Notes: generated by a model not told the origin, from the sequence alone. A DNA stretch of 64,000 bases from Gari tellinella (GCA_922989275.2 OV277866.1:53311246-53375245); one strand, 5' to 3'; positions 25,301 through 30,616 are shown, numbered from the stretch's first letter. Translations and numbers: made by a program.

Positions 25301-26973
25301 ACCTCTCTACAACGACACCCAAAGGGAGACACAAATTGTGTATTTTGTTCGGAGGGAGTCGTTATAGGGAGGGAAATCTAAGACTTAGCTTACATTTGCA
25401 AACAGCTTCAATCAAGATCAGACGCCGCGTAACGCGGCGTCTGATCTAGATTCAAGCAGTTTGTCACTCGTCATTATATTTATTCGATCAAAATCTCCAC
25501 TTATATGTAACTTTGAGAAGAAAAGAAACAGCAGACGACAAGTTTAAGCAGATGATACGGCAGCAGTAAAAGCGTTAGACATAATTGTCCTGTTTAGGGA
25601 ACTGCGGCAAAAGTCTTTGTAAGGAGGGAGTCCTTGTTGTGAGGGCCATTGTATGGGGAGGGAACACTGTATTTGTTTTCCCGGCCATCGGGTCTCTGAC
25701 GACCAAAGTTAGTAAACTGAATAGCCTATTTGTATCCTACCAAAGCCTATATTGTGACTACTCATTAATATCGTCTCTTTGCCACGTGTAGCCATATCCA
25801 AGGGTTTGGTTAAGATGTAGTGTGGTTAGTATGTGTTATCCATGACTGATCTAGAGGTATAGGTTGCCAATGAAAGATTTATGCTAAACTTTGTTTTGTT
25901 TATTACAGGAAATGGTTCCAGGGTCAGATGAACACCACAAACTGAAGCGGAAGTTACAAGACAAGTGTCCAGTGTATGAAGAAATTCTCCGAAGAGATTT
26001 CCGGTCTGCTGTGCGTCAAGATTACGAATTCGTACCGGATCCGGAAGCGGAGACTCTTTTCCACAACTTGGAGAGAGTGGGTGGGGTAAAGATGCGCCCT
26101 GTTCCTTCTAAACTACCGGGCTTTTTGTCGGAGACCACAGAAACGGATTATTTGAAGAGGAGTGTGGAAGAGGTTTGCAGGAACGAAGGACGGAGCGCGG
26201 AGGATGAAAACAGCTGCTGCTTCAGCGGGTGCGCATACTTGGCCGGTGGGCAGATGATCTTGACGGATTGGAACAATTCCTGCGTGAAACTATTCAACAA
26301 TAAAGGAGTTCTCGTAAACAAACTGACATTTCCAAACAACCCATGGGATGTTAAAAGGATCGATGACAGCAAAGTGGTAGTGTCTGTGCCTGGCGAACAG
26401 AAGTTGTGCATTCTGAGATATACAAAGACAGAACTGCGCGTGGTCAGTGCGTTTGACACATTCTGTGAATGCTGGGGTGTGGCACCAGTCAAAGATACTT
26501 TTGTCGTCATATGCGACCCATGGAGCAAGGAGCCTAGTTTGAAGGTATTCTCCAACACTGGCAAACTTTTGTCGTTTTACCAGAAGGACTCGAGAGGGAA
26601 AACTCTCTTCCGGTACCCAGAACACATTGCTACGGACATGCACCAAACGACCCTCTATGTGAGCGACTCTAGAGCGCATCATGTGACCGGCATTCTGCTC
26701 GATGGACAGACGGTATTTCGGTACACTCATGAAAAGCTTGAATACCCGGCTGGCGTTGCTACTGATACACAGGGAAACGTTTACGTGTGCGGAAAGGACT
26801 CGCAGAATGTCCACCAGATCACTAAAGAGGGCCAGTTTGTTAGAATGATCTTTGACCGCATTGACGTGGAGTGTCCGCGCGCGATATGTTTTGAGCGGAA
26901 TGGAGACAATATGATCGTAACTGATGTAGCTAGCAGCTCTTGCGATGACTTCATATCGGCAAAACTTGGATAG
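3728..26973 (+). CDS. RING-less TRIM-NHL-like protein (4 coding exons)
   Basis: Joining 3728-4330, 15344-15470, 18995-19233 and 25909-26973 gives 677 codons with matching phases (0, then 1, then 0) and GT/AG at every junction. Residues 1-186 are disordered, acidic and Ser-rich. Residues 189-210 form a short B-box-like zinc motif (C191, H194, C198, H207, C210). About 215-325 is charged and helical (coiled coil). The C-terminal ~250 residues contain repeated strands resembling an NHL/six-bladed propeller (for example YPEHIATD, YPAGVATD). This matches the expanded bivalve TRIM-like families. There is no RING finger, so E3 activity cannot be assumed; protein or RNA binding through the propeller is the family expectation. 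The ATG at 3728 is the first in frame after a stop and has A at -3 and G at +4. Introns of 11.0, 3.5 and 6.7 kb are filled with MITEs. Confidence 0.82.
4652..4800. mobile_element. Family A MITE with only the right hairpin arm
   Basis: A TTAACCTTTTCGCTCTCAAT end leads straight into GTAACGCGGCGTCTGATCAG and the right arm ending CCAAACTGTTT. The left arm is missing and the break is at the hairpin apex. The family A right flank (CACTCGTTTTGAGATTTCTT) continues. It lies in intron 1 of the TRIM-NHL-like gene. Confidence 0.6.
5481..5829 (-). mobile_element. Family F MITE, copy 1
   Basis: The right end is CTCTACAACGACACC-type in reverse, closing in GGGAACGCTGTA. The left end is GGCCCTCCCAACAACGA. 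The class 1 hairpin (5669-5733) is perfect, with the F-specific arm AGCTTGAATCCAGATCAGAC and its complement. The internal words CAGCAGACGACAA of intact copies are weak here. TA-flanked CAGTGTTCCCTC-type ends are clear in the 25292-25671 copy. It lies in intron 1 of the TRIM-NHL-like gene. Confidence 0.65.
5885..6060. mobile_element. Family G element, copy 1
   Basis: The hairpin 5939-6005 begins CAAACAGTGTAGATCAAGGT and ends with its approximate complement (ATATACACTGTTTG). The left flank (ATACAATGCTTAGATGCGTG) and right flank (GCAATGCAATAATACATG, then CTCATGGCACGGTT) match 22020-22260. It is a class 1-like hairpin in a third flank context. Confidence 0.5.
6165..6420. mobile_element. Family A MITE copy
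   Basis: The class 1 hairpin at 6306-6370 has a well-conserved centre (GCCGCGTTACGCGGC) and weaker outer left arm. The left flank GAAATGAGTGTCAAAC and the right end CCCGGGGCAAGGCAGTGAAG match a family A subtype also seen at 23785-23815 and 62020-62045. Confidence 0.55.
6628..6950. repeat. Tandem ~63-bp repeat, four direct units and one inverted
   Basis: Units beginning TAACTCATATGTATGCAGTA start at about 6640, 6703, 6765 and 6829. Each continues through ACCACTTTTATACAG, CACTAC and CAGTCGGATA. A fifth unit at 6897-6950 is inverted (TTTACTGCATACTTATGAGT). The inversion at the end makes a foldback tip. No coding sense. Confidence 0.75.
6951..7475. other. Intronic AT-rich stretch
   Basis: No repeat family or coding signal recognised. 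It is part of intron 1 of the TRIM-NHL-like gene. Confidence 0.4.
7478..7680. mobile_element. Family A MITE copy
   Basis: The left end is a TTAACTCTTTAACTC-type sequence. The hairpin is at 7518-7582, with the right flank CCACTTATTTTGAAATGACG and TTTCAGACGACAATATGGCG, ending GATGAAGGGGTAAA. Right and left ends approximate CCC..GGG beside TTAA. Confidence 0.6.
7681..8705. other. Intronic stretch with little recognisable structure
   Basis: A decayed fragment near 8630 (CCTATCAGACGCCGTGTA) is half of a class 1 hairpin. Otherwise I see no coding exon and no intact repeat. Confidence 0.4.
8710..8951 (-). mobile_element. Family C MITE, copy 1
   Basis: TTAA sites flank it at 8706-8709 and 8952-8955. 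The left end is CCCTTTGAACCCTAGTCCCG and the right end is GTTTCAGGGAGGAAAGAG. The hairpin 8783-8848 has the C-specific arms GATCAGAGGGCTCC / GGAGCCCTCTGATC inside CAAACAGTGAA / TTCACTGTTTG. Family C recurs at 9362-9604, 35911-36152 and 62936-63159. Confidence 0.8.
9120..9200. repeat. Fragment of family O (hAT-like) hairpin
   Basis: GATGTGACCACTCATTAGAA followed by TTGTCGCAAAG matches one arm of the O hairpin at 17214-17286. Only part of the element is visible. Confidence 0.4.
9362..9604 (+). mobile_element. Family C MITE, copy 2
   Basis: TTAA at 9358-9361 and 9605-9608 flanks the element. Ends are CTCTTTCCTCCCTGAAAC and GGGTTCAAAGGG (read to the right end). The hairpin is at 9465-9530. It is in opposite orientation to 8710-8951 and about 400 bases away, so the pair could itself fold back. 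Confidence 0.82.
9898..10141 (+). mobile_element. Family B MITE, copy 1 (Tc1/mariner-like, TA target)
   Basis: TA dinucleotides flank CAGTGGAGAAAACGTTATTC at the left, and the right end reads ATCCACTG. The class 1 hairpin (9961-10025) uses the B-specific centre GACGCCGGG/CCCGGCGTC. Subterminal words are CCCAATAAACGCGTTTACGC on the left and GCGTTTGCGTTTCGTTTGCG on the right. At 244 bases it is non-coding. TA duplication and CAGT ends suggest mobilisation by a Tc1/mariner-type transposase. Confidence 0.82.
10246..10305. repeat. Class 1 hairpin fragment
   Basis: CAAACAGTGTAGACTCTGAT leads into CAGACGCCGCATAATGCGGC and CTCTGATCA. The outer right arm is lost. It is a decayed A-type copy immediately left of the foldback element. 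Confidence 0.5.
11300..11630 (-). mobile_element. tRNA-derived SINE (V-SINE-like)
   Basis: On the minus strand, a tRNA-like head with the box B-like GAGTTCGATCC and an A-box-like AGTGGTAACGCG is followed by a core containing the words CTCCTCTCTACCCAGGGGT. This resembles the conserved central domain of animal V-SINE families. It sits inside the left arm/middle boundary of the foldback element. Confidence 0.6.
11756..13090 (-). pseudogene. Decayed reading frame inside the foldback element
   Basis: Short minus-strand frames at 12280-12468 and 12768-12974 read like protein (for example TVGQCFRVEKGIVTKVLKIG and PYDDKKLQLHTPMPLQKVFL). They are broken by stops and shifts. The composition and the phrase ATENKVQVIVLM suggest an old element-encoded gene, but I cannot name the family. 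The 53-bp palindrome at 12447-12499 interrupts it. Confidence 0.35.
12447..12499. repeat. 53-bp near-perfect palindrome
   Basis: A 26-base left arm starting TGCCGCAACTGCAAGTGAAC is followed by one base and its exact complement. It belongs to no MITE family in the window and looks like a local inverted duplication. Confidence 0.8.
13730..13830 (-). repeat. tRNA-like SINE head fragment
   Basis: GGTCCAGCGGGGGATCAAAC followed by TCACGACCCTTGGTATCGTA parallels the tRNA-like head at 11540-11620 with substitutions. It is a second, partial SINE copy on the minus strand, again inside the foldback element. Confidence 0.5.
15344..15470 (+). CDS. TRIM-NHL-like gene, coding exon 2
   Basis: Acceptor TTTCCAG ends at 15343 and donor GTAAGA follows 15470. 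The 127 bases start in phase 0 and leave one base. The product begins SIRDEHPNCENLVPA, which completes the B-box with H207 and C210, then enters a helical stretch (EAQRLENDRKQIEARL). The first residue is Ser202 where bivalve relatives of this short B-box commonly have a Cys (alignment from memory of the motif spacing). A lost ligand is possible. Confidence 0.78.
15852..16096. mobile_element. Family D MITE (TTAA-flanked, CCC/GGG ends)
   Basis: TTAA at 15848-15851 and 16097-16100 flanks CCCTTTACCTGATAG and AAGGGAAAGGG. The class 2 hairpin (15898-15969) is nearly perfect, CTTAAAGCAGGTTGAAAGTA to GCTTTAAG. Internal words are GCTAGAATAAGGAAAG and TTCTTCAGCGGATGAATAAA. The TTAA target and CCC ends are piggyBac-like. 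It lies in intron 2 of the TRIM-NHL-like gene. Confidence 0.82.
16107..16256. repeat. 150-bp palindrome with 63-base arms
   Basis: Arms 16107-16169 and 16194-16256 are complementary with about one mismatch, around a 24-base spacer. The arm starts CTGCTCTTTTCTAATATTTC and ends GTCAAAACACG. It begins only 6 bases after the TTAA of the family D copy. Neither half is repeated elsewhere in the window. Confidence 0.88.
16770..16850. repeat. Half of a class 1 hairpin (right arm only)
   Basis: GTAAACGCGGCGTCTCATCT runs to GGATTCAAAGTGTTTGCAAT. The left arm is absent, with the break at the apex. Confidence 0.5.
17150..17341. mobile_element. Family O MITE, copy 1 (hAT-like ends)
   Basis: Ends CAGGGCTCCAGATAAG and CTTATCTGGTGTTCTG lie between direct TTGACC repeats. 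The central hairpin 17214-17286 runs through GGTGTTACTACTCATTAGAA and CGTCTCTTCGAGACG. The terminal CAGGGCTC suggests hAT. The visible target repeat is 6 bases rather than the usual 8, so the assignment is tentative. Confidence 0.65.
17582..17851. mobile_element. Family A MITE copy
   Basis: TTAACCGCCCACTGTCAGTG starts it and ACCATGAAAGGAGTCAA ends it. The hairpin 17621-17685 has centre GCCGCGAACCGCGGC. The right flank (TTTCCGAAATTTCGTCAATC, TTTTGAAACGATATCGCTGA) is typical family A. Confidence 0.65.
18471..18710. mobile_element. Family A MITE abutting a family D copy at one TTAA
   Basis: It starts TTTTACCCTTTCACTGTCAA. The hairpin at 18611-18675 has centre AAGCCGCGTTATGCGGC. The right end is GTCATTGAGAGTGGAAGTA, followed by TTAA 18711-18714. 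That TTAA is also the left boundary of the next element. Confidence 0.7.
18715..18960. mobile_element. Family D MITE next to TRIM exon 3
   Basis: It starts after TTAA 18711-18714 with CCATTTCCCTCATAGCAGCG and ends GGTAAAGGGTTTA. The class 2 hairpin is at 18841-18913 (GCGCCTGCGGGCGC apex). The right end lies about 34 bases before the splice acceptor of exon 3 of the TRIM-NHL-like gene. It may therefore overlap the branch point and polypyrimidine tract. Confidence 0.75.
18995..19233 (+). CDS. TRIM-NHL-like gene, coding exon 3 (coiled coil)
   Basis: Acceptor ACACAG ends at 18994 and donor GTAAGT follows 19233. The split codon G|GA joins exon 2 in frame. The exon encodes 79 residues plus the split glycine, heavily charged and heptad-like (for example KKKLAESKETATEDFL, NLKHIEEQIKRCKKVQ), typical of the TRIM coiled coil that dimerises. 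A family D MITE ends about 34 bases upstream of the acceptor. Confidence 0.8.
19390..19640. repeat. Family H inverted-repeat element, copy 1
   Basis: Repeats of CTGATATCGTTCTCAATTAA and its complements (GAACGATCTCAGACTAAACT, GAATGATCTCAGACGTAACT) occur in both orientations around GACCAATCAAATG. The flanks read ATAAATCATTTGAGTTAAG and TATAACCTTGGACCCATG. Further copies are at 24535-24750, 28895-29035 and 31925-32060. Confidence 0.6.
19722..20235. repeat. SINE-type tail with ~175-bp tandem duplication
   Basis: A short ATT microsatellite (19725-19741) precedes ATATAGCGCTCTTTTCACAC, a widespread SINE/LINE tail motif. A unit with AAACATGAATAAACATA, CACATTACCCCCATCAATCA and CGGCTAAAGATTGCCGA then occurs twice, at about 19865-20000 and 20030-20170. 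Confidence 0.6.
20235..20695. repeat. ~245-bp tandem duplication
   Basis: The segments 20240-20435 and 20490-20690 share GAGCTGTCCAAGAATTATAC / AAGCTGTCCCTGAATTATAC, CAGCTGGTTTCAAA, CCCTACCATCAA and GATAGCAGTCATC with moderate divergence. Nothing indicates a gene. Confidence 0.6.
20690..20832. mobile_element. Small inverted-repeat element (TAATACAGGACA ends)
   Basis: TAATACAGGACACAATTAAT at the left and TGTTGTCCTGTATTA at the right are inverted. Inside, AAAGGTACAGAAAGATCTC and GGGATTTCTGTATTACTG form a further stem resembling the E hairpin apex. Confidence 0.55.
21060..21240 (+). repeat. Degenerate ~25-bp minisatellite
   Basis: Imperfect units of the type TTGTATTGTACTACTTTGTG / TTCCACTGTTTTG are repeated. 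The same unit resumes at 21840-22010 on the far side of a hairpin element, so one array has been split. The apparent Phe/Cys/Leu/Tyr-rich frame here is only a translation of the repeat. Confidence 0.7.
21261..21401. repeat. Hairpin with 46-base perfect arms
   Basis: Arms 21261-21306 and 21356-21401 are exact complements (GTTATACAGTTTCTTCACAG start, ATTTCTTCCCGGCTG inner end). The 49-base loop contains GCCCGAGCCGTTAGGCGAGG. It is embedded in a larger unit bounded by TTTATTATACTGCAAAG (21405) and its complement CTTTGCAGTATAATAAA (21832). Confidence 0.85.
21402..21850. mobile_element. Inverted-repeat element inside the minisatellite
   Basis: GAATTTATTATACTGCAAAG at the left and TTTGCAGTATAATAAATTA at the right are terminal complements. 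Inside are a short palindrome (CATGTACCCTGTCAGC with TCACAGGGTACATG) and a short frame (21614-21808) that I cannot relate to any family. Confidence 0.5.
22020..22265. mobile_element. Family G element, copy 2
   Basis: The hairpin 22156-22224 starts CAAACAGTGTAGATCAATAC and closes CTGATCTACACTGTTTG. The left part contains an inverted pair, TAGACCAAACACCGATG and GAGTTTGGTCTATAC. Flanks are shared with 5885-6060 and partly with 39465-39720. Confidence 0.55.
22556..22756. mobile_element. Family E MITE, copy 2
   Basis: TA flanks CAGTAAAACTTCTCTTTTAC and the closing TAGAGGTTTTACTG. The class 2 hairpin (22618-22690) has apex AACGCTCCTTTTAGGAGCGTT. Pogo-like ends as in the other E copies. It lies in intron 3 of the TRIM-NHL-like gene. 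Confidence 0.75.
23095..23318. mobile_element. Family A MITE copy with TTAA flanks
   Basis: TTAA at 23091-23094 and 23319-23322. The left part carries CCGCCATATTTTCGTCTGCT and ATTGTTGTCTGCAAGATC. The hairpin 23222-23286 has a perfect core GACGCCGCGTCACGCGGCGT. This is one of the better family A copies. Confidence 0.72.
23572..23726. mobile_element. Family A MITE lacking the hairpin
   Basis: It starts TTAACCCTATTGGCGCCAAA and ends CATTGGCAGTGAATGAGTTAA. Where other copies carry the 65-base hairpin, this one has only GTGTCAAACGGTATGCAAAG. The flanks are otherwise preserved, so the hairpin is either deleted or not yet acquired. Confidence 0.68.
23780..24215. mobile_element. Family A MITE pair (fragment and full hairpin)
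   Basis: The A-subtype end TACTCGGGGTAAGGCAGTGA is at about 23792. A later copy has its hairpin at 24033-24097 with core GACGCCGCGTAAGGCGGCGT. Its left end reads TATCCCCTTCGCTGCC and its right part includes AAAATTAGACGACACTG. Confidence 0.55.
24535..24750. repeat. Family H inverted-repeat element, copy 2
   Basis: TGATTTGAGTCTGAGAACGA and its complement (CTCAGACTCAACTCAAAC) stand close together. They are followed by ATAGCATAGACCC and a second unit ending TTTATAACATTGGACCC. Confidence 0.6.
24940..25130. mobile_element. Family D MITE, degenerate
   Basis: A diverged class 2 hairpin begins at about 24984 (CACTTAAATCAAGTTAAAAG, ATGCGTCTTG, TGTTTAAAGC). The D tail GCTAGGATATAGAAATTATT follows, then the GTGGATGAATAACATGAAGG region. 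Confidence 0.55.
25292..25671 (+). mobile_element. Family F MITE, best copy
   Basis: TA-flanked CAGTGCTACCTCTCTACAAC and GGAGGGAACACTG ends. The class 1 hairpin 25399-25463 has F-specific arms (AGCTTCAATCAAGATCAGAC). The 3' part contains GCAGACGACAAGTTTAAGCA, shared in wording with family A. It ends about 240 bases before the last exon of the TRIM-NHL-like gene. Confidence 0.75.
25909..26973 (+). CDS. TRIM-NHL-like gene, terminal coding exon (propeller)
   Basis: Acceptor TTTATTACAG ends at 25908 and the exon starts in phase 0. It encodes 354 residues and stops at TAG 26971-26973. After a helical linker (EEILRRDFRSAVRQD) come repeated blade-like segments: LTDWNNSCVKLFNNKG, GVAPVKDTFVVICDP, RYPEHIATD, YPAGVATDTQGNVYV and CPRAICFERNGDNMIV. 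This looks like an NHL-type propeller. The stop codon abuts the left end of a D' element, so the original C-terminus may have been altered. Confidence 0.85.
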   Translation, partial: EMVPGSDEHHKLKRKLQDKCPVYEEILRRDFRSAVRQDYEFVPDPEAETLFHNLERVGGVKMRPVPSKLPGFLSETTETDYLKRSVEEVCRNEGRSAEDENSCCFSGCAYLAGGQMILTDWNNSCVKLFNNKGVLVNKLTFPNNPWDVKRIDDSKVVVSVPGEQKLCILRYTKTELRVVSAFDTFCECWGVAPVKDTFVVICDPWSKEPSLKVFSNTGKLLSFYQKDSRGKTLFRYPEHIATDMHQTTLYVSDSRAHHVTGILLDGQTVFRYTHEKLEYPAGVATDTQGNVYVCGKDSQNVHQITKEGQFVRMIFDRIDVECPRAICFERNGDNMIVTDVASSSCDDFISAKLG

Positions 26974-27180
26974 GCCTGCCATTTCTCCGGATTTTTCCGA
27001 AATCTTCGGATTTTTATTTCAACTTAAAACAAGCTTAAAACAGGCTGAAAGTAAAGCAGAATGTGCCTCGATGCACATTCTGCTTTACTTTCAACCTGCT
27101 TTAAGCATCACATGTCTTAAAACTAGAAATAGACTATGGGTTAAAGGTATAATCCGGAAAATCGGGCTTGAAAAATGGAA
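26973..27180. mobile_element. D' element abutting the TRIM-NHL stop codon
   Basis: AGGCCTGCCATTTCTCCGGA starts at the last base of the TAG and matches the left end of 36655-36909 (AGGGCTTCCATTCCTCAGGA). The class 2 hairpin 27034-27105 has apex ATGTGCCTCGATGCACAT. The right part (AAACTAGAAATAGACTATGG) also matches. The right terminus is decayed. Confidence 0.65.
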
Positions 27181-27289
27181 AAAAAATCATCGTGTATGCA
27201 TTAATCATGATGGTGTCAGAAAAACACGGGCAAAACCATATACTCTCCCACTAAAAGCATTTGTACTCAAACTACTACTGTCTAATACA

Positions 27290-27795
27290 AACAGCTTTTA
27301 TCCAGATCAGACACCGATTATCTAGGCTTCTTATTTGGATCCAAACTGTTTGATACCAAATTAATAAAAGTATAGCAAAGGCTTTTTATTTAATTGCATC
27401 GCGTTTGCCTTAAGTTTAGCTAATTGGCGTCTGATCGTAATCTTCACTGTTTACAAATATCAGTCACATGTCGCTCAGCAAAACGACGGTTTTTTAAACT
27501 TAATAGATTAAAACGATTTAAATAGCTAGACAGTGACTTGTTTGTGCATATATCAGTGATTATTTATTTATTTCTTCATTTCATGAATGGATGTAAGATG
27601 TATAATATCAGGAATTCTTTACGCAATAATCATACTAAACAAAGTAAATCAAGAAGTGTCTATCTAGAAGGACACAACGAGAAATAATTGGAAAATTCTT
27701 GCGCATCTTCTCTTTATCTAATTTTCAAACAATTTAAAGCTTAACCAGACGCCACGTTTCTCGACGACTGATCCTGCTCGAGTTTGTTTGCAATG
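27290..27795. repeat. Cluster of decayed class 1 hairpins
   Basis: Three remnants are visible: 27291-27353 (CAAACAGCTTTTATCCAGAT to CCAAACTGTTTG), a right half at about 27424-27455, and 27725-27795 (CAGACGCCACGTTTCTCGAC). None has clear element ends. Confidence 0.45.
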
Positions 27796-28013
27796 AACAC
27801 CTTTGTTGACTCAAAACGCTAATGTTTAGGAGGGGAAAATAACAATCCCCTCCTCTGTAGTGCAAGTATGGATTTACACAGAGATACTTGGCATATGGAA
27901 TCCGGGTGAATGAGAGGTTCTTGTTACACAGCAACAGAACAGACACATATTAAAGACAAACAGATATCATTTTCAAGCCCTTTTCGATGGGATGGTTTGT
28001 ATCCGCAGCACGC

Positions 28014-28110
28014 GTACAGTGGAGAAGACGTTATTCTTCCGTTTAACCATTTCAACCCTAAATTTATGTTATCAGTAATATCTATATACATAGGGTTATA
28101 GGATTGAAAG
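28014..28110. mobile_element. Family B end carrying a ~60-bp TTAA insertion
   Basis: A lone B terminus (TACAGTGGAGAAGACGTTAT) breaks in CCGTTTAACC. A short stretch from TTAACCATTTCAACCCTA to GGATTGAAAGGGTTAA then follows, with inverted ends. This tiny TTAA-bounded unit appears inserted in a B remnant. Confidence 0.45.
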
Positions 28111-28141
28111 GGTTAACTCTTTCACTTCCAACAGCAGCATA

Positions 28142-28387
28142 CAGTGGAGAATCTGTTATTCTTTCCCAATAAACGCGTTTACGCTAAAACTATTATTTGC
28201 AGTGCAAACAGTTTGGAGCCAGATCAGACGCCGGGTTACCCGGCGTCTGATCAGGCTCCAAACTGTTTGCCACCAAGATAAACATGAAATATCAGAATTG
28301 TCCAAAAGTTGTTCTTTTCTACGTTTTAGTGCTTTGCGTTTGCGTACGTTTGTGTTTAAAAGGGAAAGAATAACAGATTCTCCACTG
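28142..28387 (+). mobile_element. Family B MITE, copy 2
   Basis: TA-flanked CAGTGGAGAATCTGTTATTC and ACAGATTCTCCACTG ends, with a perfect class 1 hairpin (28205-28269, centre CCGGGTTACCCGG). It is nearly the same sequence as 59511-59756 and 61128-61373 in reverse orientation. Confidence 0.85.
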
Positions 28388-28399
28388 TAAGACCTTTTA

Positions 28400-28800
28400 A
28401 TAAACAGATTGGATCCTGATCAGAAGTCGCTTAAACGCGGCGTCTGATCAAGATACAAACTCTTTGACATTCGTATCGGTATTTCTTTAGTAAAAACAAT
28501 CAAATTATGACTTGAAAAGATATTGCAGAAAACAATATCAATTCAGAAAATAGTTTAGCCACGAACTTATTAAACCAGACGATAAAATTAAGCAGTGGAA
28601 GATTTAAATGCAAACGCATTTCAATGAAATGTTGAAAATAACAAATTAAACGATTTATTTTTATCTATTCGGCAAACAGTTGTAAGCCTGATCAGACGCC
28701 GTGTTATCCGGCGTCTGGTGTGGCTTTAAACTATTTGCAGTGGAAATAAAAGATTTAACGTAAACGCGTTTATTGGGAAAGAAAAACGTCTTCTAGAATG
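28400..28800. mobile_element. Family A remnant followed by B right half
   Basis: The hairpin 28404-28470 (AGATTGGATCCTGATCAGAA, centre CGCTTAAACGCGG) has A-type flanks. A B copy then has its hairpin at 28677-28739 and the right part ACGTAAACGCGTTTATTGGG, with the left end missing. Confidence 0.5.
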
Positions 28801-28894
28801 TGTGCATGAATGATGTGTATGAGATAGTTTTGGTAAAGTATGACACCAACATCTATGTGTTTCACGTGCATTTTCCTGACAATTCACACATGGT

Positions 28895-29035
28895 TTCAAG
28901 GTTATGAAGCGTTTGAGTTGGTTCTGAGATCGTTTTCAAGTATTTGTTTGGTCAGAACTGAGCTAATTCTCAAATCTGACCAATCAAATGCCTAAGAACG
29001 ATCTCAAACTCAACTCAAACGCTTTAGTTGGGGTG
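28895..29035. repeat. Family H inverted-repeat element, copy 3
   Basis: GTTTGAGTTGGTTCTGAGAT and GAACGATCTCAAACTCAACT face each other across TTTGGTCAGAACTGAG / CTGACCAATCAAATG. The arms are about 55 bases. Confidence 0.65.
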
Positions 29036-29421
29036 GGGGGTGGGTGCAGCGATAGTGACCATGCATGGGCATTAGAGAATGTCTTCAACAGCTATTAAAA
29101 AACCTATAAAAACGCAGTCTACTTTTCTTGGGGGCTGGAGGAGGGGTTGGGACTAGCATTCGCATATGAAAAATATGTATGTTAGATGGACTGCAGCAAT
29201 GCATTCACCCCTAAAGTGTGGAACCTACCATGATGTTTAGTACAGTCACGGTTCAGTGCTCGTTGAAGTCATTCTCTGCCTTATATTCATGAATTTATTA
29301 ACACCAAATATTGTTCAGAACCACCTGGGACGGCATGAAATATTGATGCAGTCGGTGCAGAACCGTTTACCCTAGCCTTATCGCGCTTACTTTCATAATA
29401 TCGTCTGCTATGCTTCAGATA

Positions 29422-29665
29422 CAGTGGAGAAAAACGTTATTCTTTCCCGTTTAAACGAAACGCAAACTTATCCCAATGAAACATAGAAAAGGACAACGTT
29501 TCGACAGTTCTGACTGTTCATCTTAAAATCTGAGTGACAAACAGTTTTCAGTCTGATCAGACGCCGGGTTACCCGGCGTCTGATGTGGCTCCAAACTATT
29601 TGCGTTGTAAACATTAGTTTTAGCGTAAACGCGTTTATTAGGAAGGAATAACGTTTTCTCCACTG
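29422..29665 (-). mobile_element. Family B MITE, copy 3
   Basis: TA-flanked CAGTGGAGAAAAACGTTATT and CGTTTTCTCCACTG ends, with the hairpin at 29538-29602 (outer arms slightly diverged, centre perfect). The B word TTTAGCGTAAACGCGTTTAT is intact. Confidence 0.82.
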
Positions 29666-29714
29666 TATTCGCCTTCAAACATGGTATTCCCTCTTCACCG
29701 CCAAAGTTAACCCA

Positions 29715-30015
29715 GTTTACCCTTTCATGCTCAAATGATTCGGGAGATGCTTACCCCTACATCGATTTATTTTCGTCTGCTTCAATATTGTTGTCTGCAA
29801 TATCGTTTCAAAGTTAAATATATGGCAGTTTGACTGAACGCGAGTATCAAATATTTTGGATCCTGATCAGACTCGAAGCACAACTCCTGTGTGAAAAGAG
29901 CGCTATATAAATCTCGTTTACATAATAAACAAAGAATCCGCGTAACGCGGCGTCTGATCAGTATCCAAACGGTTTGCAAACGCACTTTTAAAATTGAGAG
30001 TGAAAGTGTTAAGCC
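29715..30015. mobile_element. Family A MITE with SINE-tail insertion in the hairpin
   Basis: The left part has CATCGATTTATTTTCGTCTG and GTTGTCTGCAATATCGTTTC. The hairpin arm GGATCCTGATCAGAC at about 29857 is interrupted by ~65 bases that include GTGTGAAAAGAGCGCTATAT. That is the complement of the SINE-type tail at 19745-19770. The hairpin then resumes CGCGTAACGCGGCGTCTGAT. Confidence 0.6.
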
Positions 30016-30095
30016 TAATTTCTGCTGAAGTGGACGTCGGCAAACTGTAGACCCTGTCGAGACGACACATAACGCGACATCTCACCAGGGGCCCG

Positions 30096-30296
30096 TTTCA
30101 TAAAACTTCGTACAACAAATGTTGTCGTTAGTCAGAATATAAAAGTCTCGATCATTATTTATTTCTCCATCTAAAGACGATTCCAAAGAGATGTCAGAAG
30201 ACAGTATAAGCTAGAGAAATCAGAAATTAAACTATTTTAAAGTTTGCACTTACGACCGTTTTTGTCGTACGAAGCTTTATGAAATGGGTCCCAGGA
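30096..30296. mobile_element. Inverted-repeat element P inserted in a hairpin remnant
   Basis: GGGGCCCGTTTCATAAAACT and ATGAAATGGGTCCC are terminal complements, with TTCGTACAACAAATGTTGTC and TTTGTCGTACGAAGC next inside. CCAGG occurs at both outer junctions. The surrounding sequence (ACGCGACATCTCA..ATCTGCACTGTTTAC) is a decayed class 1 hairpin, so P landed in it. Confidence 0.6.
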
Positions 30297-30371
30297 TCTG
30301 CACTGTTTACTAATATATCATCTGAAATATTTTATTTTTCTATATTGACAAAAAATGCAAGCTGTCTTTAA

Positions 30372-30616
30372 CCCTTTCCCCTATAGAAGCGACTTTTAGC
30401 GAATATAATTTATTCCTCCGCTGAAGAAAATAGTTCCAATGTTATCAGTTATGAATATATATTTATAGGGAATATTTTCTATATTCTAGCATATGATAGC
30501 CTAAAGCAGGCTGATAGTTAAGCAGAATGCGCCAAAAGGCGCATTCTGCTTTACTTTCAACCTGCTTTAAGAAGTCACCTATCTTCAATACTAGAAATAG
30601 GCTATCAGGTAAAGGG
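30372..30616. mobile_element. Family D MITE with TTAA flanks
   Basis: TTAA at 30368-30371 and 30617-30620. Ends are CCCTTTCCCCTATAGAAGCG and CTATCAGGTAAAGGG. The class 2 hairpin is at about 30501-30571 with apex GCGCCAAAAGGCGC. It is essentially the reverse complement of the 15852 copy. Confidence 0.82.

Noticed and set aside
26290..26982. 230-codon minus-strand frame opposite the propeller exon
   Set aside because: Shadow of the coding exon, without protein-family character.
26945..27325. 126-codon + frame overlapping the end of the propeller exon
   Set aside because: It reads out of frame through the D' MITE; the hairpin translates to mirrored peptides.
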